In this document: positions 7,636 to 15,600 of the stretch, one piece after another
Layout of the letters: the number at the start of each line of letters is the position of its first letter
Position numbering within the stretch: position 1 is the stretch's first letter
Assembly: GCA_947588325.1 (NCBI GenBank)
Contig: CANPYH010000004.1
Location: forward strand, 1-26,146
Direction of reading: 5' to 3'
DNA from: an uncultured Clostridia bacterium
GTDB taxonomy: Bacteria > Bacillota > Clostridia > Christensenellales > Pumilibacteraceae
DNA length: 26,146 bases
Notes under the pieces: model-generated
Databases searched by the model: none
The model's input: only the letters and a program-made list of their open reading frames with translations
What the model was told of the DNA's origin: nothing
Position numbers and translations under genes: made by a program

Positions 7636-10011
7636 ATGAGTAAACTTGGGAGAATTTGCGTTTTGGTATGCCTTTCGGCCCTCCTTCCGCTCTGCCTCGC
7701 TCTGCCCTCCTTCGGCGCAAGAAGCGTCGCAGCGGCAGCGGTGACGGAGGAGACGGGAGAACTGCGCTATGAGTACGTCATGACCGACCCGACCGCGGTA
7801 TGTTTTTCGGAATCGGGGCTGTTTTTCCTTGACGGTAACGGGCGAACGGTCAAAGCCGATCAATTCGGCATGACGCTTATCGGCGATAGCTCCGCGGCGA
7901 CCAAATTGGCGGCAAGCCCCGAAGGCAGGACTGTCACGGATACCGACGAGGGCTACGAGGGCGCAATCTCCATCTTCTATGACGAGGGATGTTTCGGCGC
8001 GGTAAAGGCGGGCGAAATAATCTATAACGGCAACTCCGTCGCAACCACCGAGGACGAAGTGCTTTGCGGCGCCGCGTTCGGCGGCAAGATCTATACCTGC
8101 GAAAAATCGGGCGGTATCGTCTCGGTATTCTCCTATGACGAGGAAAGCGGGACGCGCGCGCTTATTCGCCGCGGCGTGGCGTCTGACGGAGATCCCGTCG
8201 CAATCTCCGTCCTTTCCGCCGGCGAGATTTATTACGCTACCGACTATTCCCTCTTCCGCCTCGAAACCTCGGGCAGTGCGGACATTGGCGGCATTACCTC
8301 CCTCTCCAACGACGGCGAGGCGCTGTATTACACCACCCGCTCGGGCAAGTTGCGGCGTTACGTCGGCGGCGTCGGCTACACCGTATTCTGTGCGGCGGAG
8401 AGCGTTTCGGCGGCAACGCGCAAGAACTTCGCGGTATTCGCGGAAAAGGGGAGCAATAAAGTCACGCTGGTGCGCGCCGACGACAGAATAACCGCCGAGG
8501 CTACCGAGCCCACTTCGGCGGCTATCGACTATGACGGCAATGTCTACGTCGCCGAGAACAACCGCGTATCCGTCTTTTCGAGCGAACTCGAACGTCTCCC
8601 CGACATCGGGCTCACCTTCGACGAAAATATCCTGCAAATCGGTATCGACATGTCCGACGTCGAAAATAACGCGCTGTATGTGCTGACCGAGAGCGGCAAA
8701 CTGCTCCGCGCCTCGGACGGCAGCACGGTAACGACCGAAGCCACTCGGTTCGTCATCTCCCCCGACGGCGCCATATACGCGCTTAAAACGAGCGGCGACG
8801 TCGCGCTCTGCGGCGAAGAGGAGAGCGTCGTATTATCCTCTTCGGCGTTCGACGGAGCGGTTAAGGATATCGCGGCGGACGGCGCGGGAAACGTATTCTG
8901 CGCGACGGAAAACGGGCTTTACAAAAACGATGAAAAGACGTCCGTATCTCTTTCGGGCGTCCGTGAAATAGACATATCGTTCATCGAGACGACGGGCATA
9001 AACTCTGTCTGCTACGGCGACATTATAGTCGTGTCCGACAGCGATTGCAGCACCGGGATTATCAAGGCCGCCGACGCGGGCGTGGTTATGTACGCAGACG
9101 ACGGCGGTGCGCTCGACAAGTTCATTGCGGACGCGGAGAGCGGATATAACGCGGCGGGAGTTGCCGTGGATATCCGACCCGCCGAAGCCGTCGCGGACAT
9201 ATACGCGCGGCCTGCCGAGTCCCCCGCCATTCTCGGCGAAACGAGCTACGGCGCATATGTTATCGTTATGGCGGAGTACCCGGATACCGACTACGTTTAC
9301 GCCATAGTCGAGACGACGGACAGTAATACCGACGGAGTTAAGGGCTTCGTCAACAAACGCGCTCTCGGTCAGCCTCTCCCCACCCGCAAGTTATATGATA
9401 ACGACAATTGCTACCCCACCGTCATTACCGAAATATACAAATATCCCTCCGCCGTCTCCCCGCCCGCAAAGGGCAGTCGAGCGACTACCGAGGTGGGAAA
9501 AGCGTACCTTCTCGCCGACTTCGTTTCGGGGTATGCCGACGGAGAAAACAGAACCTGGTATCACATAACCTTCTCTTCGGAAGGCAAGGACTATGACGGA
9601 TATATCCCCGCCATATCCGCCAAACTCTCCCCGCCCAGCCCCGACGGGAGCAATCGCGTCATCGTTCCCGACGGATTTATCGACGCTCCAGCAAAAGTCG
9701 AAGTCAAAGCGTATATGCGGGGCGAGGACGGCAAATTCACCGAGATCGAGGGCGTGACTATCCCCAACCGCACCGAAGTCCAGCTCATAGACAGAGACGC
9801 ATATAAGCGGGGCGACGAGTACACCGAAATCGTGTATTGCTCGGACGCCGCGAGCGGGGCGACGAGAAAGTGCTTCGTCCGCACCGAGTATATAACCCTC
9901 ACCGTCGGTACCTGGTATCAGGTCGTTATGTTTATCGTCGCAATAATCGTGGTAATCGCCATCGTGATCATCATCGCCGTTGCGGTCAAAAAGAAAAAGA
10001 AAATCGAGTAA
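7636..10011 (+). CDS. Secreted, C-terminally membrane-anchored protein with propeller-like repeats and SH3-like modules
   Basis: A 791-residue protein I do not recognise as a named family. An N-terminal signal peptide (about 1-35; ICVLVCLSALLPLCLALP core, AAAA region) is followed by about 450 residues of recurring short strands such as YYATDYSLFRL, LYYTTRSGKLRRY, VYVAENNRVSVF, LYVLTESGKLLR and IYALKTSGDVAL, which resemble beta-propeller blades. Residues about 515-760 contain two or three SH3-like modules (ADIYARPAESPAILGE...GFVNKRAL; TEIYKYPSAV...YDGYIPAIS), often cell-wall-binding. A single membrane helix (about 765-787) ends in KKKKKIE, so the body lies outside the cell. Expressed from its own promoter, apparently as a leaderless mRNA, and closed by its own terminator: a single-gene unit. 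A role in envelope sensing or wall binding is inference. Confidence 0.85.
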   Translation: MSKLGRICVLVCLSALLPLCLALPSFGARSVAAAAVTEETGELRYEYVMTDPTAVCFSESGLFFLDGNGRTVKADQFGMTLIGDSSAATKLAASPEGRTVTDTDEGYEGAISIFYDEGCFGAVKAGEIIYNGNSVATTEDEVLCGAAFGGKIYTCEKSGGIVSVFSYDEESGTRALIRRGVASDGDPVAISVLSAGEIYYATDYSLFRLETSGSADIGGITSLSNDGEALYYTTRSGKLRRYVGGVGYTVFCAAESVSAATRKNFAVFAEKGSNKVTLVRADDRITAEATEPTSAAIDYDGNVYVAENNRVSVFSSELERLPDIGLTFDENILQIGIDMSDVENNALYVLTESGKLLRASDGSTVTTEATRFVISPDGAIYALKTSGDVALCGEEESVVLSSSAFDGAVKDIAADGAGNVFCATENGLYKNDEKTSVSLSGVREIDISFIETTGINSVCYGDIIVVSDSDCSTGIIKAADAGVVMYADDGGALDKFIADAESGYNAAGVAVDIRPAEAVADIYARPAESPAILGETSYGAYVIVMAEYPDTDYVYAIVETTDSNTDGVKGFVNKRALGQPLPTRKLYDNDNCYPTVITEIYKYPSAVSPPAKGSRATTEVGKAYLLADFVSGYADGENRTWYHITFSSEGKDYDGYIPAISAKLSPPSPDGSNRVIVPDGFIDAPAKVEVKAYMRGEDGKFTEIEGVTIPNRTEVQLIDRDAYKRGDEYTEIVYCSDAASGATRKCFVRTEYITLTVGTWYQVVMFIVAIIVVIAIVIIIAVAVKKKKKIE

Positions 10012-10030
10012 TTACGGATAAATGCCGATA

Positions 10031-10060
10031 GCCCCGAAGATAATTCTTTCGGGGCTTTTT
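10031..10060 (+). terminator. Intrinsic terminator of the 7636 gene
   Basis: Stem GCCCCGAA/TTCGGGGC (8 bp) with a 9-nt loop, followed by five T residues, 20 nt after the stop codon. There is no T-run on the opposite side, so it works in one direction only. Confidence 0.93.
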
Positions 10061-10155
10061 CGCGCCTTATGCTACGTTCGCGGCGCGCCTGCGTATAATT
10101 ATCCGATAAATATCCGACTGTGCGCCGATCCGTCTGTGCAATGCACCGCAATGCG

Positions 10156-10812
10156 CTACCCGATCTCCTGCGGCGGGGCGCCGTCCCCCGTTTCGGTCTC
10201 GTACACGCGGCTGACGGATATCTCGTATGCCGTGCGCGTTTCGGACACTTCCTCGCTGAGCTTTTTGACGTACTTGCGCGATTGCAGCCGTCCGCCGATG
10301 AGTAATTTTGTGCCGACGGGGAGGGTTCGGCAATACCGCGCGTTACGCCCCCAGGCTATGCAGGGTATGTAGTCGGACTTGTTGAAGGCACGGTTGACGG
10401 CGACGAGAAGGTCGCATATCTCGCGGTTAAGCGGCGTTGTGCGGTATATCGGCTCCTTGCATATGTAGCCGAGAAGTTCGACGGTATTGGGGTTGGCGTA
10501 AGCCACCGACGGGTCGACGAACTCCCGCACAAAGACGGTGAGCATGAGTTTGGAATGGTTCTCCGCCATTTTGTTATAGCTTCGGAACTGCCCCTCGATT
10601 GCCACCGTCTCGCCCACCGTCAGTTTTCTGTCGCCGAGCAACCGTTCCGCCACCGTTACGGGCAGGACGTCCTTTTGCTCGCTGAGCCGCAAAACGCCGA
10701 CGCTGAATTCGTAGAACCCCTCTCCGTACAGTTCATGGCTGAGTACGGGTTCGCTCTCCACCGTTCCGCAAAGGAACACTCTGTTTGTCACGATCTGATT
10801 TTCGTTGGTCAT
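10156..10812 (-). CDS. Single-stranded DNA-binding protein with two tandem OB folds
   Basis: 218 residues with two SSB-like OB domains. Domain 1 (about 8-98) runs NRVFLCGTVESEPVLSHE, then GFYEFSVGVLRLS, then GETVAIEGQFRSY. Domain 2 (about 106-205) runs NTVELLGYICKEPIYRTT, then CDLLVAVNRAFNKSDYIPCI, WGRNARYC, GTKLLIGGRLQSRKY and TAYEISVSRVYE. The second domain is closer to canonical SSB. The acidic C-terminal tail that recruits partner proteins in housekeeping SSB is absent; the protein ends GDGAPPQEIG. The ATG at 10812 has AAGGAG 10 nt upstream. It follows the pdaB-like gene by 6 nt and is the last gene of that unit. It is probably an accessory SSB rather than the replication SSB, which would be elsewhere. 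Confidence 0.88.
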   Translation of the reverse strand: MTNENQIVTNRVFLCGTVESEPVLSHELYGEGFYEFSVGVLRLSEQKDVLPVTVAERLLGDRKLTVGETVAIEGQFRSYNKMAENHSKLMLTVFVREFVDPSVAYANPNTVELLGYICKEPIYRTTPLNREICDLLVAVNRAFNKSDYIPCIAWGRNARYCRTLPVGTKLLIGGRLQSRKYVKKLSEEVSETRTAYEISVSRVYETETGDGAPPQEIG

Positions 10813-10818
10813 ATTCTT

Positions 10819-11583
10819 TTAACTCCTTTGTCTGCCCGTGTGGTCGATAGTGTAGTTATCTCTGTAGATAAGGTCGCCTATCTTCACGCAGGCAAAGCCT
10901 TTGTTTTTCAGTCCGTCGAGAATTATGGGAAGGGCTTCGAGGGTGTGCTCGCCGTTGTTGTGCATAAGCACGATACTCCCCTCTCTGACCCGACCGAGAA
11001 CGCGCTCGGCGATATCTCCCGCGCTTAACCCCTTCCAGTCCAGCGTATCCACGTCCCACTGCACGGTATACAGCCCAAGCTCCTTCGCCGTCGTTATGAG
11101 CGCGTCGCTGTATGAGCCGTATGGCGGGCGGAACAGCTCGGGGCGGGTACCCGTTACTCTCTCGATTATGTCCATCGACGCGGTGAGTTCGAGCTTTATA
11201 TCATAAGCCGACATTTTGCCCATATCGGGGTGGGTGTTGCTGTGCGTGCCGATCTCCATTCGCCCGCTCTCCGCGAGTTTTTTGAGCACGTCGGGGTACT
11301 TTTCCGCCCACATGCCTACGGCGAAGAAGTTTGCCACAACGTCGTACTCGGTCAGTACGTCAAGAATGCCGAGCGTCTTATCCGCTCCCCAGGCGGCGTC
11401 GAAGGACAGAGCGACGACTTTCTTATCCGTCTCCACCGAATAGATGGGGATAAGCCGCGGGCTTTTGCCGAGATACACCGCCGCCGCGTCGGTCACGCAC
11501 ACCGCCGCTATAACGCCGACGAGGGCGAGAGAGATAAGCGCGGCTCCGATTAACGTTCGTTTGCTCGCAAACACATATTTCAT
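10819..11583 (-). CDS. pdaB: PdaB-like polysaccharide deacetylase (NodB fold), membrane-anchored
   Basis: Carbohydrate esterase family 4 type enzyme removing N-acetyl groups from peptidoglycan or related polymers outside the membrane. A single N-terminal hydrophobic segment (about residues 10-33) is a signal anchor. Motifs: VVALSFDAAWGADKT (motif 1 in the PdaB form, where NodB has TFDDG), GTHSNTHPDM (metal-binding HSxxH), RPPYGSYSD, QWDVDTLDWKG and IVLMHNN. PdaB is needed for spore maintenance in Bacillus, so with SpoIVFB it hints at sporulation. I chose the ATG at 11583 because a perfect TATAAT ends 10 nt before it; a GTG two codons upstream at 11589 would lie at or before the predicted transcription start. 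The ssb gene follows after 6 nt. Confidence 0.88.
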   Translation of the reverse strand: MKYVFASKRTLIGAALISLALVGVIAAVCVTDAAAVYLGKSPRLIPIYSVETDKKVVALSFDAAWGADKTLGILDVLTEYDVVANFFAVGMWAEKYPDVLKKLAESGRMEIGTHSNTHPDMGKMSAYDIKLELTASMDIIERVTGTRPELFRPPYGSYSDALITTAKELGLYTVQWDVDTLDWKGLSAGDIAERVLGRVREGSIVLMHNNGEHTLEALPIILDGLKNKGFACVKIGDLIYRDNYTIDHTGRQRS

Positions 11584-11593
11584 TTGCACCCCG

Positions 11594-11599
11594 ATTATA
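11594..11599 (-). promoter_or_regulatory. -10 element of the pdaB-like gene, leaderless arrangement
   Basis: Perfect TATAAT on the - strand, followed by 10 nt (CGGGGTGCAA) and the ATG at 11583. The -35 region at 16-18 nt is poor (AAATTT or similar). No Shine-Dalgarno suits this ATG. The arrangement matches those of the 7636 gene and tsaE. Confidence 0.6.
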
Positions 11600-11682
11600 C
11601 CTTTCGGTACATACTGAAATTTGCGAAAAAGACGGCTATTTTGTCTTTCCCTGTCGAATGTGCCTTCCGCCGCCTGTTCCGC

Positions 11683-12105
11683 TTATTTATCGATATGCTC
11701 CGAGACGAGTTTTAATGCGGCTTTTTTCGGACTCGACTTTTTCTCCGTTTTTCCGACCGCCGAAAAGAGCTGGAATACGCCGAGCGCGATGAGAAACCAA
11801 CCGAATATCGAGGAGAGTACCTCCCCCTTGGTGCTGATTGCGAGCAGCGAGGCGAGCACACTCACGCACACGGCGGGGAGCGCGACGGTCAGAAGGTACT
11901 TGGGGCGGAGCAGTCCGTTCTTTGCGTGAATGATGACGCTCACGACCGACATGGGAATAAAGGCTATCAGGTTGACAGCCTGCGCGGTATGCTGATCGAA
12001 GGTGCACAGCAGGGTCAGAAGGGGTATCAGGAGGGTTCCGCCGCCCATGCCCATTCCCCCGATTATCCCGCCCGCTACTCCGCAAACAAAGAGAAAGGTC
12101 GTCAC
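11683..12105 (-). CDS. Half-size TauE/SafE-family membrane transporter, second subunit
   Basis: 140 residues with about four membrane helices and the family motif GGIIGGMGMGGGTLLIPLL near the N-terminus, which corresponds to one of the two repeated halves of full-length TauE/SafE permeases (about 250 residues). The C-terminus adds a basic cytosolic tail (KTEKKSSPKKAALK). It begins at ATG 12105, overlapping the stop of the other half-size gene by 4 nt (ATGA), so the two subunits should be made together. The family exports sulfite, sulfoacetate or other organic anions; the substrate here is unknown. Adjacent genes give no clue. Confidence 0.88.
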   Translation of the reverse strand: MTTFLFVCGVAGGIIGGMGMGGGTLLIPLLTLLCTFDQHTAQAVNLIAFIPMSVVSVIIHAKNGLLRPKYLLTVALPAVCVSVLASLLAISTKGEVLSSIFGWFLIALGVFQLFSAVGKTEKKSSPKKAALKLVSEHIDK

Positions 12106-12464
12106 AAAGCCATCCTCACGCCCGCCGCTATCATCAGACAGGCGAATATCACGGCTACCGCCCTCCCGCCTAACTTTTTAAGCAGTGCCGATCCCGCCGC
12201 TCCGCCGAGCAGTACGCCGAGTATTACGGGCAGGTTTTCGGCAAACCCGTACTTCCCGCTCGACCAATACACTATCGCGCCCGCAAGGCATATGGGGAGC
12301 ATGACGAGTACGGTGGTGGCATGGCTGACTTTGACGTCCTCTTTCAGAACCTTCTCGAGAAGGGGCACGCAGAGCATTCCCCCTCCGCCGCCGAGCAGTC
12401 CGCTCGCCAGCCCGACGGCGCCGCCCGTCACTATCTCGAGTATCGTTTTAATCGGTTTTTTCAT
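12102..12464 (-). CDS. Half-size TauE/SafE-family membrane transporter, first subunit
   Basis: 120 residues, hydrophobic throughout, with GLASGLLGGGGGMLCVPLL (19-37), the N-terminal half signature of TauE/SafE permeases, and about four membrane helices. The ATG at 12464 has GGGAG 8 nt upstream. It is the first gene of a -strand unit (two half transporters, then the pdaB-like gene and ssb) and is divergent from the 12654 gene. The two subunits probably pair to rebuild the usual eight-helix permease. There is no sign of a frameshift within one gene: the two frames meet at a clean ATGA overlap, with a good start codon. Confidence 0.88.
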   Translation of the reverse strand: MKKPIKTILEIVTGGAVGLASGLLGGGGGMLCVPLLEKVLKEDVKVSHATTVLVMLPICLAGAIVYWSSGKYGFAENLPVILGVLLGGAAGSALLKKLGGRAVAVIFACLMIAAGVRMAL

Positions 12465-12514
12465 TCCTCGGTCTCCCTTTCCGCCCCCGCGGAACGCCGC
12501 ACGGACGCTATATA

Positions 12515-12520
12515 ATTATA
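12515..12520 (-). promoter_or_regulatory. Possible -10 element for the TauE pair
   Basis: TATAAT on the - strand, about 50 nt before the ATG at 12464. The -35 position is only T-rich (TTTTTT at 17 nt), so support is modest. Confidence 0.4.
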
Positions 12521-12567
12521 TTGCGGCAAATTATCGGAAAAAATTTAACCTACGCATAATAAAACGT

Positions 12568-12596
12568 TTGCATAATATTGCTAATTGAGTTATAAT
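12568..12596 (+). promoter_or_regulatory. Sigma-A-type promoter of the 12654 gene
   Basis: -35 TTGCAT (12568-12573), 17-nt spacer, -10 TATAAT (12591-12596). The predicted start near 12603 gives a leader of about 50 nt. The Shine-Dalgarno AAGGA (12639-12643) is 10 nt before the ATG. Confidence 0.85.
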
Positions 12597-12617
12597 GTAG
12601 CGGTATTATTATGCCGA

Positions 12618-12631
12618 AACCTTATAAGGTT
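12618..12631. promoter_or_regulatory. 14-bp perfect palindrome in the 12654 leader
   Basis: AACCTTATAAGGTT is its own reverse complement and lies between the predicted transcription start and the Shine-Dalgarno. It could be an operator or a short RNA hairpin (5-bp stem, TATA loop). Confidence 0.4.
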
Positions 12632-12653
12632 CATATACAAGGAATTATAACTG

Positions 12654-15600
12654 ATGCAAGCTAAACACAAATCGTTGAAACAGAGATTTATCGCGATCTT
12701 CACGATCCTTGCGCTCGTGGCAACGGCGCTGTCCGTTTTCGCTTTCGCCCCCATCGGAAGAGCGGGAGCGGTCGGGCTGGACGAAGACGTCTTTACCCGC
12801 GACAGCAGCGGCATTTCCGTCACCAACGGCGACTTTGCGAGCACGAGCTCGAGCAGCAGCGATAACATAGCCGACCCCTCGAGCTGGAATGCCGAAACGA
12901 ACTCGAGCCAGGACGAGAGCGTCGTACACGGCGTTGTCGATCTCGACGTCAAGTCCTTCCTCGACGAGGACAAGCTGAAAGAGTATAAGCTCGACGAGCG
13001 GGATGAGTTCAAGGACGTCTCGGGCAACTTCGGAGGAAGGCTCACGCCCTTCGGCGAGAACGGCAAGTTCCCCGGAACCAACTCCAAGGCGCTGTTTATT
13101 AACTCCAACGCCGCAAGAGTTTTCTACGGATATAACTCCGCTACCCTCTCCCTCTCCTCCAACTCTTACTACGAGATAAGCGCCTGGGTCAAGACGAGCG
13201 ATTTCGGTAGCAACGAGGGCGCGACCGTAAAACTTACGGGTCTGAAAAACCCCCTGTCCTTCGGCAACATCAACACCGTCGCCATGAACGGAGTGGCGGA
13301 GAACGGCGAAGCGAATAACTACGGCTGGGTTAAATACTCCTTCTACATCGAAACTTCGTCAATGATGACCTCCACCGTTTCCGTAGCTCTCGAACTCGGT
13401 AACTGCACGGAGTACACCGCCGATTCGGGCAAGACGATTACGGACGTTGCAACCGCGCAAGGCTATGTATTCTTCGACAACGTAAATGCGGCGGAGCTTT
13501 CCAGATCCCAATTCATAAAGGAAGTGAGCGAAAAGGCAATTTCCGTGAAAAAGTCCTTCGACCATCCCTTAAAGAGCGAGGAGACGAGGACTTACTCCAC
13601 CGACAAAGCGGGCGTTAGCATGCTTTACAGCGAGAACGACTCCGCGCTGCTCAGTATCGGCGACGACGGCGCATTGCTCTCGTTGGACGACGAAGATTAT
13701 TTCACTCACGAAGTGGGCAGCTTCTCCAACGACAGCAAGGGCTGGACGCAACTTGACGGTTCGCAGGGCGGCTCGATGATAGTCGATAACTTCAACGGAC
13801 CGAGCGAGGAACTCGGCATTATCGATATGCGTCCCTTCTCCCCCGACGGAGACAATGATAAGATAGCGGTACTGTCCAATTACCGCCAGAAGGAGGAGAA
13901 ATATAATTCGTCGGTAATCGGATACGGCACGGCAAACTTCACCGTTCCCATGATGACCAATTACCGCCTGAGCGTCTGGGTCAACGCATGCAACGGTTCG
14001 GTTGCGAGCGCGGCGCTCTACGGCGAGGACTATCGCGGTCCCATTACCTCGGGCGTCAACGCGGGAAGACCGCAAAAGCGCGTTACGAGCGACATGGTGG
14101 GCGGCGACGCCAACGACGATTCGCACAACGGTTGGAGAGAGATAGTGTTCTACCTCAAAGGTTCCTATTACACCGATTACAGCGTAAGAATGGAAATATG
14201 GCTGGGCAGACGCACGTTGAACGACAACAACGAGTTTGAGTCGGAGAACGCGAGCGGCGTCGCCATGTTCGACAATATCAGAATCGAGAAGATTACGGAC
14301 AGCGAGTTCACGAGTTACTCCAACAGCTCCACGTCCTATGTCTATGACTACGCGGAAGGCACCAACGACATAGCCAACCACGGCTTCGACGGAATCGAGG
14401 AAGGCTATACCGAAGGCACCCTCCCCGCTCCCTCCGACTGGACGATTATGACGGCGGGCGAGGACGGCACCACGGGAATGAGCAGCAACGTCGTTGACGA
14501 GAGCTACAAAGACAAAGTACACACAGGCGTTATCTCTTCGGACGCCAAAGAATATACCGTCGTCCGTCCCAGCGACAACGACAAAGTCAGCATTACGAAG
14601 AGCATTAACACCAACTACCCCGACGGCGAGCATTCCCGCCTGCTTATGATAAGAAGCGACAAAGAGACGGGCAACAACGACGGAATTACCGTCGGCTATA
14701 AGTCATCGACTTTCAGCGTTGCGGCGGATAACGTGCGCAGAATAGACGTCTCCCTCTATGCCGCAGATATCGAGGGTCAGGGCGTTAACATCATACTTAA
14801 GAACGGCTCTAACATACTCGCGGCTATCGAGGGTATTAAGAGCACGGGCGGCTACAAGACCTATTCAATATACTTCGATTCGTACGGCAAGACTTTCGGC
14901 GACCTGCGTCTGGAGATCTGGCTCGGGCTTTACGACAAACAGCTCAACCAATCCAAGCTCGCAAGCGGCACGGTCTTTGTCGATAAGGCGGAGATTGTGG
15001 ACGCGAGCGACATCGTTGTTGCGGACAACGAAACGGCCACAAGACAGGCAATAGCCGACAAGCTCGCCGAATACGAGAGCATCATGGACAATACCGACTC
15101 CCCTGCCGAATTCGCGGTATTCTCCGCTTCGGACACGGGCTTCGGCATGTTCGATCGCTACGACGACTCATTCCTTAAAACGCCGTATAACTGGCAGCTT
15201 TCCACGAGCACTTCGGAAGCGTCCGACGCTATAAGTTACGGCATATTCAACGGAGCGACTACCGCTCTCTACGGCGACAGCACCTCCTTCTTCCCCGACG
15301 GTTACAAGCAGGGCAAGATAGTGAACGACGACAGCACGTTAGGCGACGCAAACAACTACTCTCTTGCAATATTCAACAAGTCCCCCGCTATGTCGAGAAT
15401 AACCAGCCGTTACGCTTACAGACTTGACAGCGCCTCCTACTACACCGTCACCGTATACGCGAAGGTGGATATCCCCGCGGCGCAGAAAGCGGACAGACTG
15501 GACTATAAGGGCGCGTTCATAGGCATTGACGGAACGGACTACTTCTGCTCGGATATCCGCAGCACGGCGTCCGTAACCGACTTCTACGCCCCCGAAACGG

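Noticed and set aside
7519..8637. 372-codon open frame on the - strand over the 7636 gene start
   Set aside because: It covers the strong promoters and the signal peptide region of the real gene; compositional shadow.
11683..12464. Frameshifted pseudogene of a full-length TauE/SafE permease
   Set aside because: Both halves have intact starts and motifs, and the ATGA overlap is typical of coupled genes rather than of a random frameshift.
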